Below are positions 19,701-28,534 of a stretch of DNA of 64,000 bases, piece after piece. Every line of letters begins with the position of its first letter. Position 1 is the stretch's first letter. The notes beneath the pieces are model-generated. The model searched no databases. It worked only from the letters and a program-made list of their open reading frames with translations, and was not told the origin of the DNA. The translations under genes were made by a program, and so were the position numbers. The DNA is from DYKG01 sp964596185 (GTDB lineage: Bacteria; Muiribacteriota; Ozemobacteria; Ozemobacterales; Ozemobacteraceae). The stretch lies in NCBI GenBank assembly GCA_964596185.1, contig CAZQUE010000015.1:11340-75339 (forward strand), given 5' to 3'.

Positions 19701-19744
19701 AGGGCAAAAGCGGTCATCAAGACAAGACATTGCGGTAATCTCAT
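16727..19744 (-). CDS. Two-sensor membrane class III cyclase, C2-like (metal site lost)
   Basis: A 1005-residue protein with a membrane segment at about 5-25, an extracytoplasmic region, paired membrane segments near 330-385, a second extracytoplasmic region, a membrane segment near 715-735, HAMP, and a cyclase domain from about 825. Both metal-binding aspartates are replaced: S837 in FASLEGF and E881 in VIGEKIL. The substrate and transition-state residues are kept: K877, T944, N951 and R955 (IGDPVNVASR). Alone it should not be able to cyclise ATP in the standard way. Its start overlaps the stop of the upstream cyclase (ATGA, 19741-19744) behind a strong GGAGG, implying coupled, matched synthesis. 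The partner has the opposite set of residues. This corresponds to the C2 half of animal transmembrane adenylyl cyclases. Confidence 0.88.
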   Translation of the reverse strand: MRLPQCLVLMTAFALILFIVVQLESQIVKNVEGSENRLIKAYRVVKEMRFKASVDFQMQSWLSRFRESMSKQSPHFFTTREEPEYLIENLPQHTLAIARADKDGNLLDFANLSGKTDQEMVRLFVGLAAEFRITFSDSSLSPEKKIDLERCEVLMRQFLDAQTAKLNMIILRASRFSIYNFEKRATWFFWDHFLGANGENLFIFSKIDMTGLAKNYPFRSYLRNHDDNDLFCAYFDYSNNRFIAQKNLHELISMKDLQVIGRECRQIVKRMEKKVAQDENVKFTLAHHTAIIGRIIRHRNLFPVIFIPDESRAEQADMLSSLRPFLFFCVFMLFIVNSAVFSRGPKMDVGMVLMLSIVFAILMPFMLGRSVFNMILQEAYAKDRLQIERNLHQSLTGIDNSFKTAQQNLKERLRETFKRPDILKKIRAEEERDSDEDLETSFLIEVVRILFARISAGYDSIPKKYRTVNSIIISGPNDFLRYFNKYRGFGVFSKRTLKKAESMFMILSLMKQKLFEMSPKEVFAEGFYQQSQNTKVDADVIIREEVRKRLRDSLGRERFHETMHKDSDTSGLRTSFGEAFLVNIPVTYANKIRYFVSCAWDEFAFCPTFLRRAFKLRREADLNEIRKSSQGFLQKLDPASVFKRKPIVMMAFDGFRFDSFSSEEREPEMLSNLVKNTSRSKILLKHETSGENASVFEIYPPKNISVYMLGAQQDISHLARIENMRSYMFLSGMVLFFLFAIAAAKNLSTSFTSPLQHLLWGLKKVEQNDYSIRLKDTREDEFGSISRAFNFMTRRLKEKDTLNQFVSESVKKLAANPELLKKALEGSEEEVTIVFASLEGFAKLAAEVNEKDLKAYLEFSLGRFFARAAQFGGEIDKVIGEKILIIFPHARLGREKAVEQALSLAAQIIEDFRNEENLKPVFGINMGGVISGIIGAAKVRMDLTVIGDPVNVASRLCSLAKSDSQPVVISGQINDLLPKSHASEKVNVERVRGKRQEVEVFRVIC

Positions 19745-22707
19745 GACTTGCCCTCCGGTAAAACTATTTCCCAGTTGTGGTTGTCAGCTAAAATTTTGAA
19801 ATCAAATTCCTTGGCAAACTTTTTTACCTGAGGCGAACAGATAATTCGTGAGAAACGCCCAATTTTCGATTTGCCCTCAAGCACTTCAGCCTGGCTGCGG
19901 CATTGGCCGATTAGAACATATTCATTCTTTTCGCCAGCATCTATTACCCCGGAAAGCACCTGCCCAACTTCGATACCCACGCCAATCTGATAGCTGAAAA
20001 GATTTTCCTTTTTTCGGTTGCGAAGCAAACCAGCATGGGCTTTAACCATACCAACACCAGCACGCACAGCATTTACAGAAGCTTCTTCGTCTGTTTCCGC
20101 ATAAAAGACCGCAAGAATTGCGTCACCGATAAACTGTTCGATCATGCCGCCATTACTGGTAATGACTTCTGACATTGCTTCCAGATGTTCATTGAGCATC
20201 ATAACCACGTCTCTAACCGGATAAGTTTCACTGAGCGTGGTAAAGCTTCTTATGTCTGAGCACAAAACTGCGGCAAAGCTCTTTTCAAGTCTATCGCGGC
20301 TCAAAGAGCTCTCCCGCGCCACTTTGTTATCTAAATCTGCCGAAACAAACCGGCCAAGATTCTTTCTTTCGATAATCCCATCGACCATTTTGTCAAAGGC
20401 ATCAGAAAGTTGGCCGATCTCATCATTGCGTTTCAATCTTATCGGAACAGAGAAATCATCTTCAGCAACGCGTTTCAACCCGCCTTCAACTTTTTTAAGG
20501 GGTTTAACCAGGTAATTGGCAATGAATCTTGAAACGAAAAAAATCGGAATGGCAAGAAAAATCAACAGCGCGGCAAGCTTAATTTCGTGCAGGTAGACCT
20601 GATAATGAAGATTGCGAAAATCCATGACTGCCGTTAAAACGTAATCACCCGTTTTGCGACAGGGATAAACGATGGAAATCTGGTGGTCGGTCTGTCTGAA
20701 GAGTTGCGCCCTGGTTGCAACCGCCAGTTCAATAAGGTCACCGGCATTTTTGATGATAACGCCAAGATATTTGTCATCTTTTTTTTGTTCGGGCAGAAGT
20801 ATTTGAGGTTCAGGAAAGCCGAATCTTGCCAGGGCAAAATGCATTTTTGAGGCAAGACGATGTCCATCGGTATGGGAATATACGTTGATCCAGTCGTTAA
20901 CCCTTTCACGAAGATATGTTTCGTATGACAGATTGAGATTGGCACGAAGAAAAAACCAGTTTTTCATTTTGCCATTATCGAGAATGTAGTTTTGATAAAA
21001 AAAGTGTTTCTGATCTCCCATGTCGACCAGGTCAGAATCGCCTCTATTTCCCATGAACAGACGGAGAATTTCATCGCCTTCTTGGCCGGCAAAAAAGGAT
21101 AGTTGCGTATCTTCAAAATTGGTTGTGTAGGAGGCTATTTTAAAATATGCCTTATCTACCCAGGTTGAATAGAATTCGGACAATGCCTTGTCACGGTCAG
21201 CATCATCGCCGTAAAAGGAATAAAACAGGTAAGGCATTCGCTCTTTGGGGTTTTCTTTCGATCTTGCTATTGGCGGAGGATAAACGAAACAGCCGGCGAA
21301 ACGTAATCCTGCAGTTTTAAAAAGTTCACGGGTCTTTTCCAACTCTGCGATCCAGACGTCCCTATCCCAGGTTTTAAGAGCATTTTTCCAGGAATCTCTG
21401 ATTTCCAGCTCACGGCAAAATTCACGATATTCACCTAGAATTGCGTCACCAGAAATATCGACCTCTTCAAATTGAGAAATGATCTCTTTAACAGACTGCT
21501 GCTCGCGTCTAAAAGCCGAAGCTTCAAGGTGAAGAGATCCGGCAATATATAAAACCACCAGCGGAAATACGCCGACAACCATGAAAATCAGGGTTAGCCA
21601 GCTGGCAATGCTCAAACCCAGCGGTCGACCGCTGATGATTACTTTTGCAAAAGTTAGAAACCAGAGCGAGAAAAAAAGCAAACGCATGATGAAAACGAAA
21701 TATTCGCCAGTGCCAGGCAATCGATGCAAATCTGGCCGCAAAAGAAGTATTTCGAAAGGCAAATGATAATCGACGAACTCACGAATCAGGTATTGATCTT
21801 TTAACTTGCGCGAGAGGCCTACTGGCAGCAACTCATCTCGGGCAACCCCTTTATTCTTTCGATTCTGGGCAGCCGGAAGGAAAATTTCAGGAGACTGGCA
21901 AATCTGGTTAATCATGGTTCTCTGGCCAATCTCGAGGCGGTTTTCAAAAATTGGTTTCAAGCTTTTGTCAGCCTCTTCAATTGGAATCAGAGCAGAAAGA
22001 ACATCTGGAAAGCGTTTTGCCAGGATCTGCTGAACGCTGGTCACTGATTCTTCATTGGAAATTCTGCCATCCTCATAAAAGACCATATAAACGATGCGCA
22101 TGTCGCCTTCTTCCATGTAATCCCACATGAACAGGCTATTTTTCCCGAGATATCTGCTGCCGTTGAACTTCCCACGGCGCAGTGTTTTAAGAAAATCGAT
22201 GGTGATGTCTTCGCCGAGAGCTCCCTGAGAAAAACGATTGACTTTTTTGGCATCAAACTCTGATAACTTACCTTCTTTGGCAAGCCCCTGCATGATCGTC
22301 GAAAAAACCAGCTTATTCAGATTACTGAATGGTCTTCCCTGGAACATTTTGAACTTTCCGGTCGCCTTATTAAAGCTACCGGCGTAAAGATAATCAGGCT
22401 TCCACATTCCTGACAGCCTTTTACTAATCTCGGAAGCAAACGCTTGCTGCAGATTACGGCTGCGAAAAGTTTTGGCGGCATCACGGCGACGAAAAACATC
22501 CAGTCTTCTTCTAAGTTGAAACTCTGGCGACCAAAGATTGATAAACAACTGCAGATAGTTGTTTGCCTGCTGTTCCCACAGATAAAGTTCACGCTCCTGC
22601 TGCACAATGACTCGCTGTGCCTGCGTAAACTCAAGCAAAAGAAAGGGTAAAAGGGTCAACAAAAATGCAAAAAATAATGGCAAAACCATTTTTACCCGGC
22701 GTAGCAT
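19741..22707 (-). CDS. Two-sensor membrane class III cyclase, C1-like (transition-state residues lost)
   Basis: A 988-residue protein with the same layout as the next gene: membrane segment about 8-28, first sensor region, membrane pair about 345-393, second sensor region, membrane segment near 690-712, HAMP, and cyclase domain from about 812. Both metal aspartates are present: D818 in CSDIRSF and D862 in FIGDAIL. The adenine-contact Lys is Gln (Q858), and the Asn and Arg that stabilise the transition state are S938 and V942 (GQCRSQAEV). A homodimer should be inactive; paired with the 1005-residue protein, one complete active site would form. GGGAGAG precedes the ATG. It is the first gene of a two-gene operon. 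The sensor regions match no family I can name. Confidence 0.88.
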   Translation of the reverse strand: MLRRVKMVLPLFFAFLLTLLPFLLLEFTQAQRVIVQQERELYLWEQQANNYLQLFINLWSPEFQLRRRLDVFRRRDAAKTFRSRNLQQAFASEISKRLSGMWKPDYLYAGSFNKATGKFKMFQGRPFSNLNKLVFSTIMQGLAKEGKLSEFDAKKVNRFSQGALGEDITIDFLKTLRRGKFNGSRYLGKNSLFMWDYMEEGDMRIVYMVFYEDGRISNEESVTSVQQILAKRFPDVLSALIPIEEADKSLKPIFENRLEIGQRTMINQICQSPEIFLPAAQNRKNKGVARDELLPVGLSRKLKDQYLIREFVDYHLPFEILLLRPDLHRLPGTGEYFVFIMRLLFFSLWFLTFAKVIISGRPLGLSIASWLTLIFMVVGVFPLVVLYIAGSLHLEASAFRREQQSVKEIISQFEEVDISGDAILGEYREFCRELEIRDSWKNALKTWDRDVWIAELEKTRELFKTAGLRFAGCFVYPPPIARSKENPKERMPYLFYSFYGDDADRDKALSEFYSTWVDKAYFKIASYTTNFEDTQLSFFAGQEGDEILRLFMGNRGDSDLVDMGDQKHFFYQNYILDNGKMKNWFFLRANLNLSYETYLRERVNDWINVYSHTDGHRLASKMHFALARFGFPEPQILLPEQKKDDKYLGVIIKNAGDLIELAVATRAQLFRQTDHQISIVYPCRKTGDYVLTAVMDFRNLHYQVYLHEIKLAALLIFLAIPIFFVSRFIANYLVKPLKKVEGGLKRVAEDDFSVPIRLKRNDEIGQLSDAFDKMVDGIIERKNLGRFVSADLDNKVARESSLSRDRLEKSFAAVLCSDIRSFTTLSETYPVRDVVMMLNEHLEAMSEVITSNGGMIEQFIGDAILAVFYAETDEEASVNAVRAGVGMVKAHAGLLRNRKKENLFSYQIGVGIEVGQVLSGVIDAGEKNEYVLIGQCRSQAEVLEGKSKIGRFSRIICSPQVKKFAKEFDFKILADNHNWEIVLPEGKS

Positions 22708-22893
22708 TTTCTCTCCAATCCCAATTTTTCTGTAGCTAATACTACCTCAGCTTGCCAATCTTTTCCAATACCTATTTTGTTGGCTGTTAAACTGGAATTG
22801 CGTAGCCTAGAAACATGCCGGTTTTTGTTGTTTACAAAAAGGCAAAAAACCTTTAAATTTTAGACTGAACCTCAGAAATTGAAAGTTGGCGAC

Positions 22894-23394
22894 ATGACCT
22901 GTATTTCGAAAAAAAGGTTTAAAATTGTTTTAATCTTCACTCTGCTTTCGTCGGCCTGTTTTTTCACTGGCTGCTGCAGCAGGCAACCAACCCTGGAAGA
23001 TGCCGGCAAGGCTTATCAAAGCGGAGATTTCCAGAAAGCGGCTACAATCTTTGAGCCTGCCGCTGAAAAAGGCGACCCGGAAGCCCAGGTGAACATAGCT
23101 TTCATGTATTATTGCGGCATGCATTTTCCAAAAGATCACAAAAAGGCTGCCCAGTGGTATCTGAAAGCGGCAAAACAAAACCATGCCAATGCCCAGTTTA
23201 GTCTTGGTACCCTTTATGAAAACGGTGAGGGAGTGCCACGCGACTTGAAAGAGGCCTATTTCTGGTATTCCCTGGCTGAGAAAAAGGGTGATAAAGACGC
23301 CCGGCGTTTGCGCCAGGAACTAGAACTAAAGCTTTCCGCCAAAGAGGTCAATGCCCTGAAAAAGCGCATAAATTCCTGGAAAGCAGGCAACTGA
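22894..23394 (+). CDS. Sel1-repeat lipoprotein
   Basis: A short protein with a lipoprotein signal ending in FFTGC, followed by Sel1/TPR-like repeats (GDPEAQVNIAFMYYCG, HANAQFSLGTLYENGEGVPRD, then AYFWYSLAEKKGD). It should be lipid-anchored in the envelope and act as a protein-protein adaptor. I prefer the ATG at 22894; a TTG at 22879 in the same frame is also possible, and neither has a clear ribosome binding site. The hydrolase gene begins five bases after its stop, so they are probably co-transcribed. Confidence 0.82.
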   Translation: MTCISKKRFKIVLIFTLLSSACFFTGCCSRQPTLEDAGKAYQSGDFQKAATIFEPAAEKGDPEAQVNIAFMYYCGMHFPKDHKKAAQWYLKAAKQNHANAQFSLGTLYENGEGVPRDLKEAYFWYSLAEKKGDKDARRLRQELELKLSAKEVNALKKRINSWKAGN

Positions 23395-23399
23395 AACCC

Positions 23400-24134
23400 A
23401 TGCCTATTCCAACGACAATAATCCCCGTTCCGGGACTTAATTTACCCGCAATTTATGCCGGTTCTCCCTCGACATCCAGCGTGATAATCGTTTTGCACGG
23501 CCTGGGCGTTAGCAAAGAAACCCAGATCCCTGAGCTGCAGAGGCTTAAAGGCAAGGGCTTTTTCGCAGTGGCTGTCGACGCTCCTCATCACGGTGAAAGA
23601 GAAGACGGCTATCTGGGCGTGATGCAACTTCAGAAAACGCCGTTTGAAAAGCACCTGTTTCTTTTGAAAATTATCTGGCAGCAGGCTTGTGAAGTTGCGG
23701 CCATGATCAAATTTTACCGAGATCAGCGAAAAAAAGTTGCGGTTGTCGGCATTTCAATGGGTGGTTTTGCCGCTTATGCGTTGTTAAACGGCCCGGTTTT
23801 GCCTGATTTCTGCGCGCCATTTCTCGCCTCGCCGGACTTCAGCTGTCCGCAGCGCCCGGCTGAACTGCCGCTCTCATGCCTGGAAAAGTCAGGCCCGGCC
23901 CATGTTTTACAGGAAGCTCCGGACTGTGGCTTATTTATGGTCAACGCCGGCAGCGACGAAATTATTTCCGAAAACTCTACTGCAGATTTCTACGCAGCGC
24001 TCAAAGCGAGAAAAGGGTTCGACGCCGACCGGATCCAATACCACAGCTATGCCGAATCTCAGCACTTTATGAGACCGGCAGACTGGTATGATGCCTGGGA
24101 AAAATTGAACGAACAGCTCAGCCGTCTTTGTTGA
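23400..24134 (+). CDS. Alpha/beta hydrolase (esterase/dienelactone-hydrolase type)
   Basis: A 244-residue cytoplasmic alpha/beta hydrolase. LHGLG supplies the oxyanion-hole region, GISMGG contains the nucleophilic Ser, NAGSDEII fits the acid, and ESQHFM supplies the His. The PHHGERE stretch is common in small prolyl-oligopeptidase or YitV-like esterases. The natural substrate is unknown. It follows the Sel1 lipoprotein closely, and its last 17 bases overlap the convergent DHH gene. Confidence 0.82.
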   Translation: MPIPTTIIPVPGLNLPAIYAGSPSTSSVIIVLHGLGVSKETQIPELQRLKGKGFFAVAVDAPHHGEREDGYLGVMQLQKTPFEKHLFLLKIIWQQACEVAAMIKFYRDQRKKVAVVGISMGGFAAYALLNGPVLPDFCAPFLASPDFSCPQRPAELPLSCLEKSGPAHVLQEAPDCGLFMVNAGSDEIISENSTADFYAALKARKGFDADRIQYHSYAESQHFMRPADWYDAWEKLNEQLSRLC

Positions 24135-25053
24135 TCTGAGCAATCAATTCCTTCAGAACCATCGGCGCCTTGTCGTGGTCAATCTGGCAGGTTCCGGCCG
24201 CATGATGCCCGCCGCCACCGTATTTCAACATCAATTCACCGACATTGGTTTTTGATGATCGGTTAACGATCGATTTGCCGACGGCAAAAACGGTATTCTG
24301 CTTCTGAAAGCCCCAAAGAACATGGATGGAAATGTTGCAATCGGGATAAAGAGCATAGATCATGAAACGGTTTCCGGCATGAATGACTTCTTCATCGCGA
24401 AGATCAAGCACGATCAGGTTTTTGTAAATCTTAGAACAGCGGCGCAACTGGTTTTTGAACATTTCTTCCTGTTCGAAATACAAATCAACCCTGGCTTTTA
24501 CATCGGGGAGCTCAAGAATCTCTTCGATGGTCATATCACGGCAACAATCGATTAGATCCATCATCAGCTGATAATTTGAAATTCTAAAGGTTCGGAAACG
24601 CCCTAAGCCTGTTCGGGGATCCATAAGGTAGTTCAGTAATTCCCAACTTTTTGGGTGAAGAATTTCTTCAAGAGAAAACTGGGCGGCATCAGCCTTGTCA
24701 ACGGCATCCATCATTTCGGCGCTAACTTTTGGGAAACGTTCTTTTCCGCCATAATAGTCGTAAACAACCCGGGCAGCCGACATGGCTTTCGCATCGATAA
24801 TATGGTTTTCGCGTTGCCCTTCATTTCTGATCGTTTCGCTCAGGTGATGGTCAAACACCAGATAAGCGCCGTCCACATAGGGAAGATTGGTAGTAATATC
24901 GCGATCGGTAATTTCAACTTTTCCATCCTGCATATCTTTTGGATGAACGAATTTTATGTCATCGATCATATCCAATTCTTTGAATAAAACCGCACAGACC
25001 AGTCCATCAAAATCGCTGCGGGTTACCAGACGATATTTTTTTCCCTCTGCCAT
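24118..25053 (-). CDS. DHH-family phosphoesterase
   Basis: A 311-residue DHH/DHHA1 protein. Metal-binding motifs are RSDFDGLV, FDHHLSE (the DHH motif) and DKADA, with the substrate-binding GGGGHHAAGTC of the DHHA1 domain near the C-terminus. Relatives cleave nanoRNA, pAp or cyclic dinucleotides (c-di-AMP, pGpG). Size and domain order resemble soluble NrnA-like or exopolyphosphatase-like enzymes without PAS or GGDEF parts. The ATG at 25053 follows CGGAG nine bases upstream on the minus strand; a longer TTG reading to 25089 is less likely. Given the nucleotide-signalling content of the window, a role in turning over short nucleotides is plausible but unproven. Confidence 0.85.
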   Translation of the reverse strand: MAEGKKYRLVTRSDFDGLVCAVLFKELDMIDDIKFVHPKDMQDGKVEITDRDITTNLPYVDGAYLVFDHHLSETIRNEGQRENHIIDAKAMSAARVVYDYYGGKERFPKVSAEMMDAVDKADAAQFSLEEILHPKSWELLNYLMDPRTGLGRFRTFRISNYQLMMDLIDCCRDMTIEEILELPDVKARVDLYFEQEEMFKNQLRRCSKIYKNLIVLDLRDEEVIHAGNRFMIYALYPDCNISIHVLWGFQKQNTVFAVGKSIVNRSSKTNVGELMLKYGGGGHHAAGTCQIDHDKAPMVLKELIAQINKDG

Positions 25054-25193
25054 GTATTTTTCTCCGAATAAAAAATTAATTTCTGCCAATTTATCATGCT
25101 GAATCGATAATTTCCACTATAACATTGTCTCTGGTACAAAGCTTGCCTGTAAAAACATTTAAGAGTAGACTGAGTAGAGAAGGATCATCGATT

Positions 25194-27260
25194 ATGCGCC
25201 ATTCAGTTCAACAAAAAAAAGTACATAACAGAGGCATAGCCATGTTCTCGGCAATATTTGTCATGGTTATCATCAGTCTGCTGGCTATTCAGTTTCATTA
25301 CATGACCAGACAGGCTCAATCGACGGCCTTTCGCTTTCAGGCTTCCGAGATTGCCAGGCAATTGGCCGAGGCTGCCATGGATGAAGCTTTTCTTTTCATT
25401 CATAATGAGACCGCCAAAAAAAACAGTGACCTGTTCAAGAAAATCAAAGATCGCTCAGGGCAAATAGACTGCTCGAACACATCTTTGAACAGTCTCGGCA
25501 CTAAAGGCTACCCGATAACCGTCGATCTTACCAAAGCTCAGGCAGCAAGTATTCTCAATGGCAACAAGTTTGACATTTCAGCGCTGGCTCGCATAATTGA
25601 TTTTCGCAATACTGATTCGGCCGGCGGTCAATACTACGAAAAAGAAGGGGTTGGCACCCTTGAAATCAAGGTTTCGGTTACTCCGAAGGACAGTTTTAAA
25701 AAGCATATCCAGGGCGCATGCATCATTACCCGCCACCACGACTACAAGGTTGTTTCAATAGTTTCCAAGCGCGACAATTCCAATCAGCGCAGCTCTTTTG
25801 CCCAGAATTACGTTCTCGATTACGCCCTGTTTTTAAAAAACGGCCAGGAAGAATTCGACTCCACTTTCGGTGTGAGCCTCAACCCGCTCAAACAAAAGCT
25901 GGTTATCGACCAGACCGGGGTTTCATCGGATAAATGTGGCAAAGTTTTTCTGGGAAACCGCTCAGGCAGGTTTGTATATCTAAATATTGATACGGCGAGA
26001 AAGAGTTTTCTACCGGCGGCGGTTGAAAAGAAAAAAATCGTTGAGGCTACTTCGGATCAGGTTTTTGGCCTTTTACCAACCTTTAATAGCATGGTGCGCA
26101 ATCAGGTCAAGAAGGCGGTTGAAGATGAGGGTGCCAAATTAAAATCTTATGCCATGTATGATCACAAAGCCTTTTTTGATTACATCCGACTTCCAATCAC
26201 TGATGATGGCGTCACAGTTAAGAAAAGGAAAGAATTTCGCGACGCAACGATGGCTGCTGAAGCGAAATCTTCGAGCACCAAAGCTGTTCTTGATTTCAGC
26301 CCAGGAATAAGAATTGAACCGGCAAATTTGCTGCCAAACATCCTGGAAGGAGATATTCGACAACGCTTTTTTCATTTTGGCTACTTCTGGGTCGACCTTT
26401 CCAACGCCTACATCAAAGTAACTGCCGAAAAGAAAGTCGGATTCAAAAAGAAGAAAAAGACTTTTACCATACCATTTCCGCAGAATACCGTCGATGAAAT
26501 GAAAAACGAAGAGTTTCCCTGCTTCAATGCCGACCATTTTGCCGGGTTTCCCGGCTATACTTCAACTATTGACTTGAATTATTTGAAGAACAACTTTGCC
26601 GGAGCTTATCCGTCGATAATCTGCGATATCCATGACAAAAACCGATTTTTGAAGGGCTCTAACGACGTCTTGCCCCAACCGATGTTTTATTATTATCGCA
26701 ATCCCGGCAGCACTTCAGATGCAACCGCGGCATCGGTGCCATACGCTCATGTCAATCTCTGGGCCCGCAGGGTTTTGAGCCTTTCACAGGCAGAAGAATT
26801 CGGAATCATAGACAAAGCAAACAATAAGCTGAATCTACGTGGAATTGTTCAGATCAATGAACCGATTACCATCGGCGGCAGCAATCAGGTAACCGTAGAA
26901 GGACAGGGCGTCATCATTGCCACTGGTATCACCATCAAGTCCGGCATCAAAAAAGCTGACGGTGATGCGCTATGTGTCCTGCTGACGCGAGGATATCCGA
27001 TAATCGTCGATACCGACCAAACCATAGAAGCTTCTCTGGTTAGCATTGGCAAAAATAATCGCAATGGACATATCAAAGCTCGTAAAAAGTTGCATTTGAA
27101 AGGTGCATTAGCCGTTGACCTTCTACGCCTCGACCAATGGGCCGAGAATGTCGAACACAAAATCGAATATGACCCGGCTTTGAAGCCCGACCAGGATTTG
27201 TATCAAATCAACATCTCACGCTGGGTCAGTTTCCAAAGAATGATTGAAAATGAAGACTAA
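25194..27260 (+). CDS. PilX-like type IV pilus/secretion pseudopilin
   Basis: A 688-residue protein beginning with a short basic leader and a hydrophobic helix (RGIAMFSAIFVMVIISLLAI) typical of PilX/GspK-type minor pseudopilins, followed by a long, mostly beta-rich exported body. It heads an operon in which two prepilin-signal proteins follow with overlapping genes, so a role in priming or capping a type IV filament is likely. The ATG at 25194 has AAGGA nine bases upstream; the longer frame from 25125 lacks one. The body is unusually large for PilX and contains basic blocks such as KKVGFKKKKKTF. Confidence 0.75.
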   Translation: MRHSVQQKKVHNRGIAMFSAIFVMVIISLLAIQFHYMTRQAQSTAFRFQASEIARQLAEAAMDEAFLFIHNETAKKNSDLFKKIKDRSGQIDCSNTSLNSLGTKGYPITVDLTKAQAASILNGNKFDISALARIIDFRNTDSAGGQYYEKEGVGTLEIKVSVTPKDSFKKHIQGACIITRHHDYKVVSIVSKRDNSNQRSSFAQNYVLDYALFLKNGQEEFDSTFGVSLNPLKQKLVIDQTGVSSDKCGKVFLGNRSGRFVYLNIDTARKSFLPAAVEKKKIVEATSDQVFGLLPTFNSMVRNQVKKAVEDEGAKLKSYAMYDHKAFFDYIRLPITDDGVTVKKRKEFRDATMAAEAKSSSTKAVLDFSPGIRIEPANLLPNILEGDIRQRFFHFGYFWVDLSNAYIKVTAEKKVGFKKKKKTFTIPFPQNTVDEMKNEEFPCFNADHFAGFPGYTSTIDLNYLKNNFAGAYPSIICDIHDKNRFLKGSNDVLPQPMFYYYRNPGSTSDATAASVPYAHVNLWARRVLSLSQAEEFGIIDKANNKLNLRGIVQINEPITIGGSNQVTVEGQGVIIATGITIKSGIKKADGDALCVLLTRGYPIIVDTDQTIEASLVSIGKNNRNGHIKARKKLHLKGALAVDLLRLDQWAENVEHKIEYDPALKPDQDLYQINISRWVSFQRMIENED

Positions 27261-27720
27261 AAGACGCGCTTTTTCACTACTTGAAATAATCATCGCCATG
27301 GCTTTTCTATCGATAGCCATCCTGTCGGTATTATGGATGAATCGTTCTTCGAACCAGGGTTCGATGGATGCTTATTACGAATTTCTGGCATTTTCGCTGG
27401 CCCGGGAACCAATCGAAATTTTCCGCGGGTTTGGTTATGACTGCCTTAAAGAAATTGCCAATGGAAACGTTGCCGCACCCTCGCGTTATCCGGTAGGCAG
27501 CTTTGTTGACATTGATTTCGACTCGATGTCCGATCTGCAATATCCTGCTGAAGCTCGGCTTTTTCAGCGAAAGATCGAGCTCAACACCGTCAACCATGGC
27601 GATCTAAATGGAGTCAAGATCAAGGTAACCGTTGCTGCAAAAGGTCAGAGTAAGGTCGATGTCTGGATGAGCCGCAAGGCGGTATCTCTGGAATCGCTGG
27701 TAATGGAGCGCCCCAAATGA
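27250..27720 (+). CDS. PilV-like prepilin-type protein
   Basis: A 156-residue protein with an N-terminal prepilin signal: a basic leader, then A|FSLLEIIIAM with Glu at +5. Ala replaces the usual Gly before the cleavage site, which prepilin peptidases tolerate. The rest resembles PilV/GspI-type minor pilins. The ATG lies inside the end of the preceding gene (11-base overlap), and its stop overlaps the next start as ATGA (27717-27720), so the three genes are translationally coupled. Confidence 0.82.
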   Translation: MKTKRRAFSLLEIIIAMAFLSIAILSVLWMNRSSNQGSMDAYYEFLAFSLAREPIEIFRGFGYDCLKEIANGNVAAPSRYPVGSFVDIDFDSMSDLQYPAEARLFQRKIELNTVNHGDLNGVKIKVTVAAKGQSKVDVWMSRKAVSLESLVMERPK

Positions 27721-28451
27721 AGCCAAATCGCGCTTTTACCCTATTGGAAATCATGATTGTCGCCGTTTGTATGGCGCTTTTGCTGGGCCCGATTTTTCTT
27801 GTTCTGCGATCGGGCACACAGACTTCATTGAAAGGCATGCTGCGCATTGAAACTACTCTTGAGGCAAGAAGGGTTATCAAGCAGATTCACGCTGATCTGA
27901 AAATGGCCTGTTTTCCTTTGCCTTACAGCTCTATTTACAATTTCGATGACGTTATGACCGTTTCAGGCACCCCACCAATGAATATTTATTCGTTTCTCAG
28001 TTATCCCGCGCACCAGAAAATGGAAGACATATTCACCAGTCAAAGTTCCGGAGTTAATTTTCGCGATGTTTCAGAGATAGCCTATACTGTTGAAGACAAC
28101 GGAGATCCTGACAAACCTGCATTCAGACTGGTGCGCGAAGAAACTTTCAATGGCAAAACCAGCAAAAGGGTTCTCACCAATCGTGTTAACTTTTTTGAGA
28201 TAAAGCCAATTATGCTGCAACCACAGGGTAAGAACCAATATTATTATATGGTTACCCTGCAATTGATCGATTCGGTTCATCCAAGTGAAATGAAGGGCAC
28301 TACACCAGGAAGCAAAATAAGCGACACCCAGCAGGGCGTTATTCTTGCCGACTTCTATGACGTGGTGTACCCTGAATTTTTTCACTCAATGTGGAATCAG
28401 GTACGTTCGAATCCAAATTGGCATAGTCCCCTGCGCGCTCCGGGCAGCTAA
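27717..28451 (+). CDS. PilW/GspJ-like prepilin-type protein
   Basis: A 244-residue protein with a prepilin signal (NRA|FTLLEIMIVAV) and a long N-terminal helix followed by a globular exported domain, as in PilW or GspJ minor pseudopilins. It starts in an ATGA overlap with the PilV-like gene. Together with the two upstream genes it probably forms the tip complex of a type IV pilus or a type II-like secretion filament. Core assembly genes (PilB, PilC, PilD) are not in the window. Confidence 0.82.
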   Translation: MKPNRAFTLLEIMIVAVCMALLLGPIFLVLRSGTQTSLKGMLRIETTLEARRVIKQIHADLKMACFPLPYSSIYNFDDVMTVSGTPPMNIYSFLSYPAHQKMEDIFTSQSSGVNFRDVSEIAYTVEDNGDPDKPAFRLVREETFNGKTSKRVLTNRVNFFEIKPIMLQPQGKNQYYYMVTLQLIDSVHPSEMKGTTPGSKISDTQQGVILADFYDVVYPEFFHSMWNQVRSNPNWHSPLRAPGS

Positions 28452-28534
28452 AATTTTTTTTTCAAAGCTGCAACAAAAAAAAACTTCTGCTCGTAAGTTG
28501 GGTGAAAGAAATTTTTCACGCAGGAGGAAAATCG

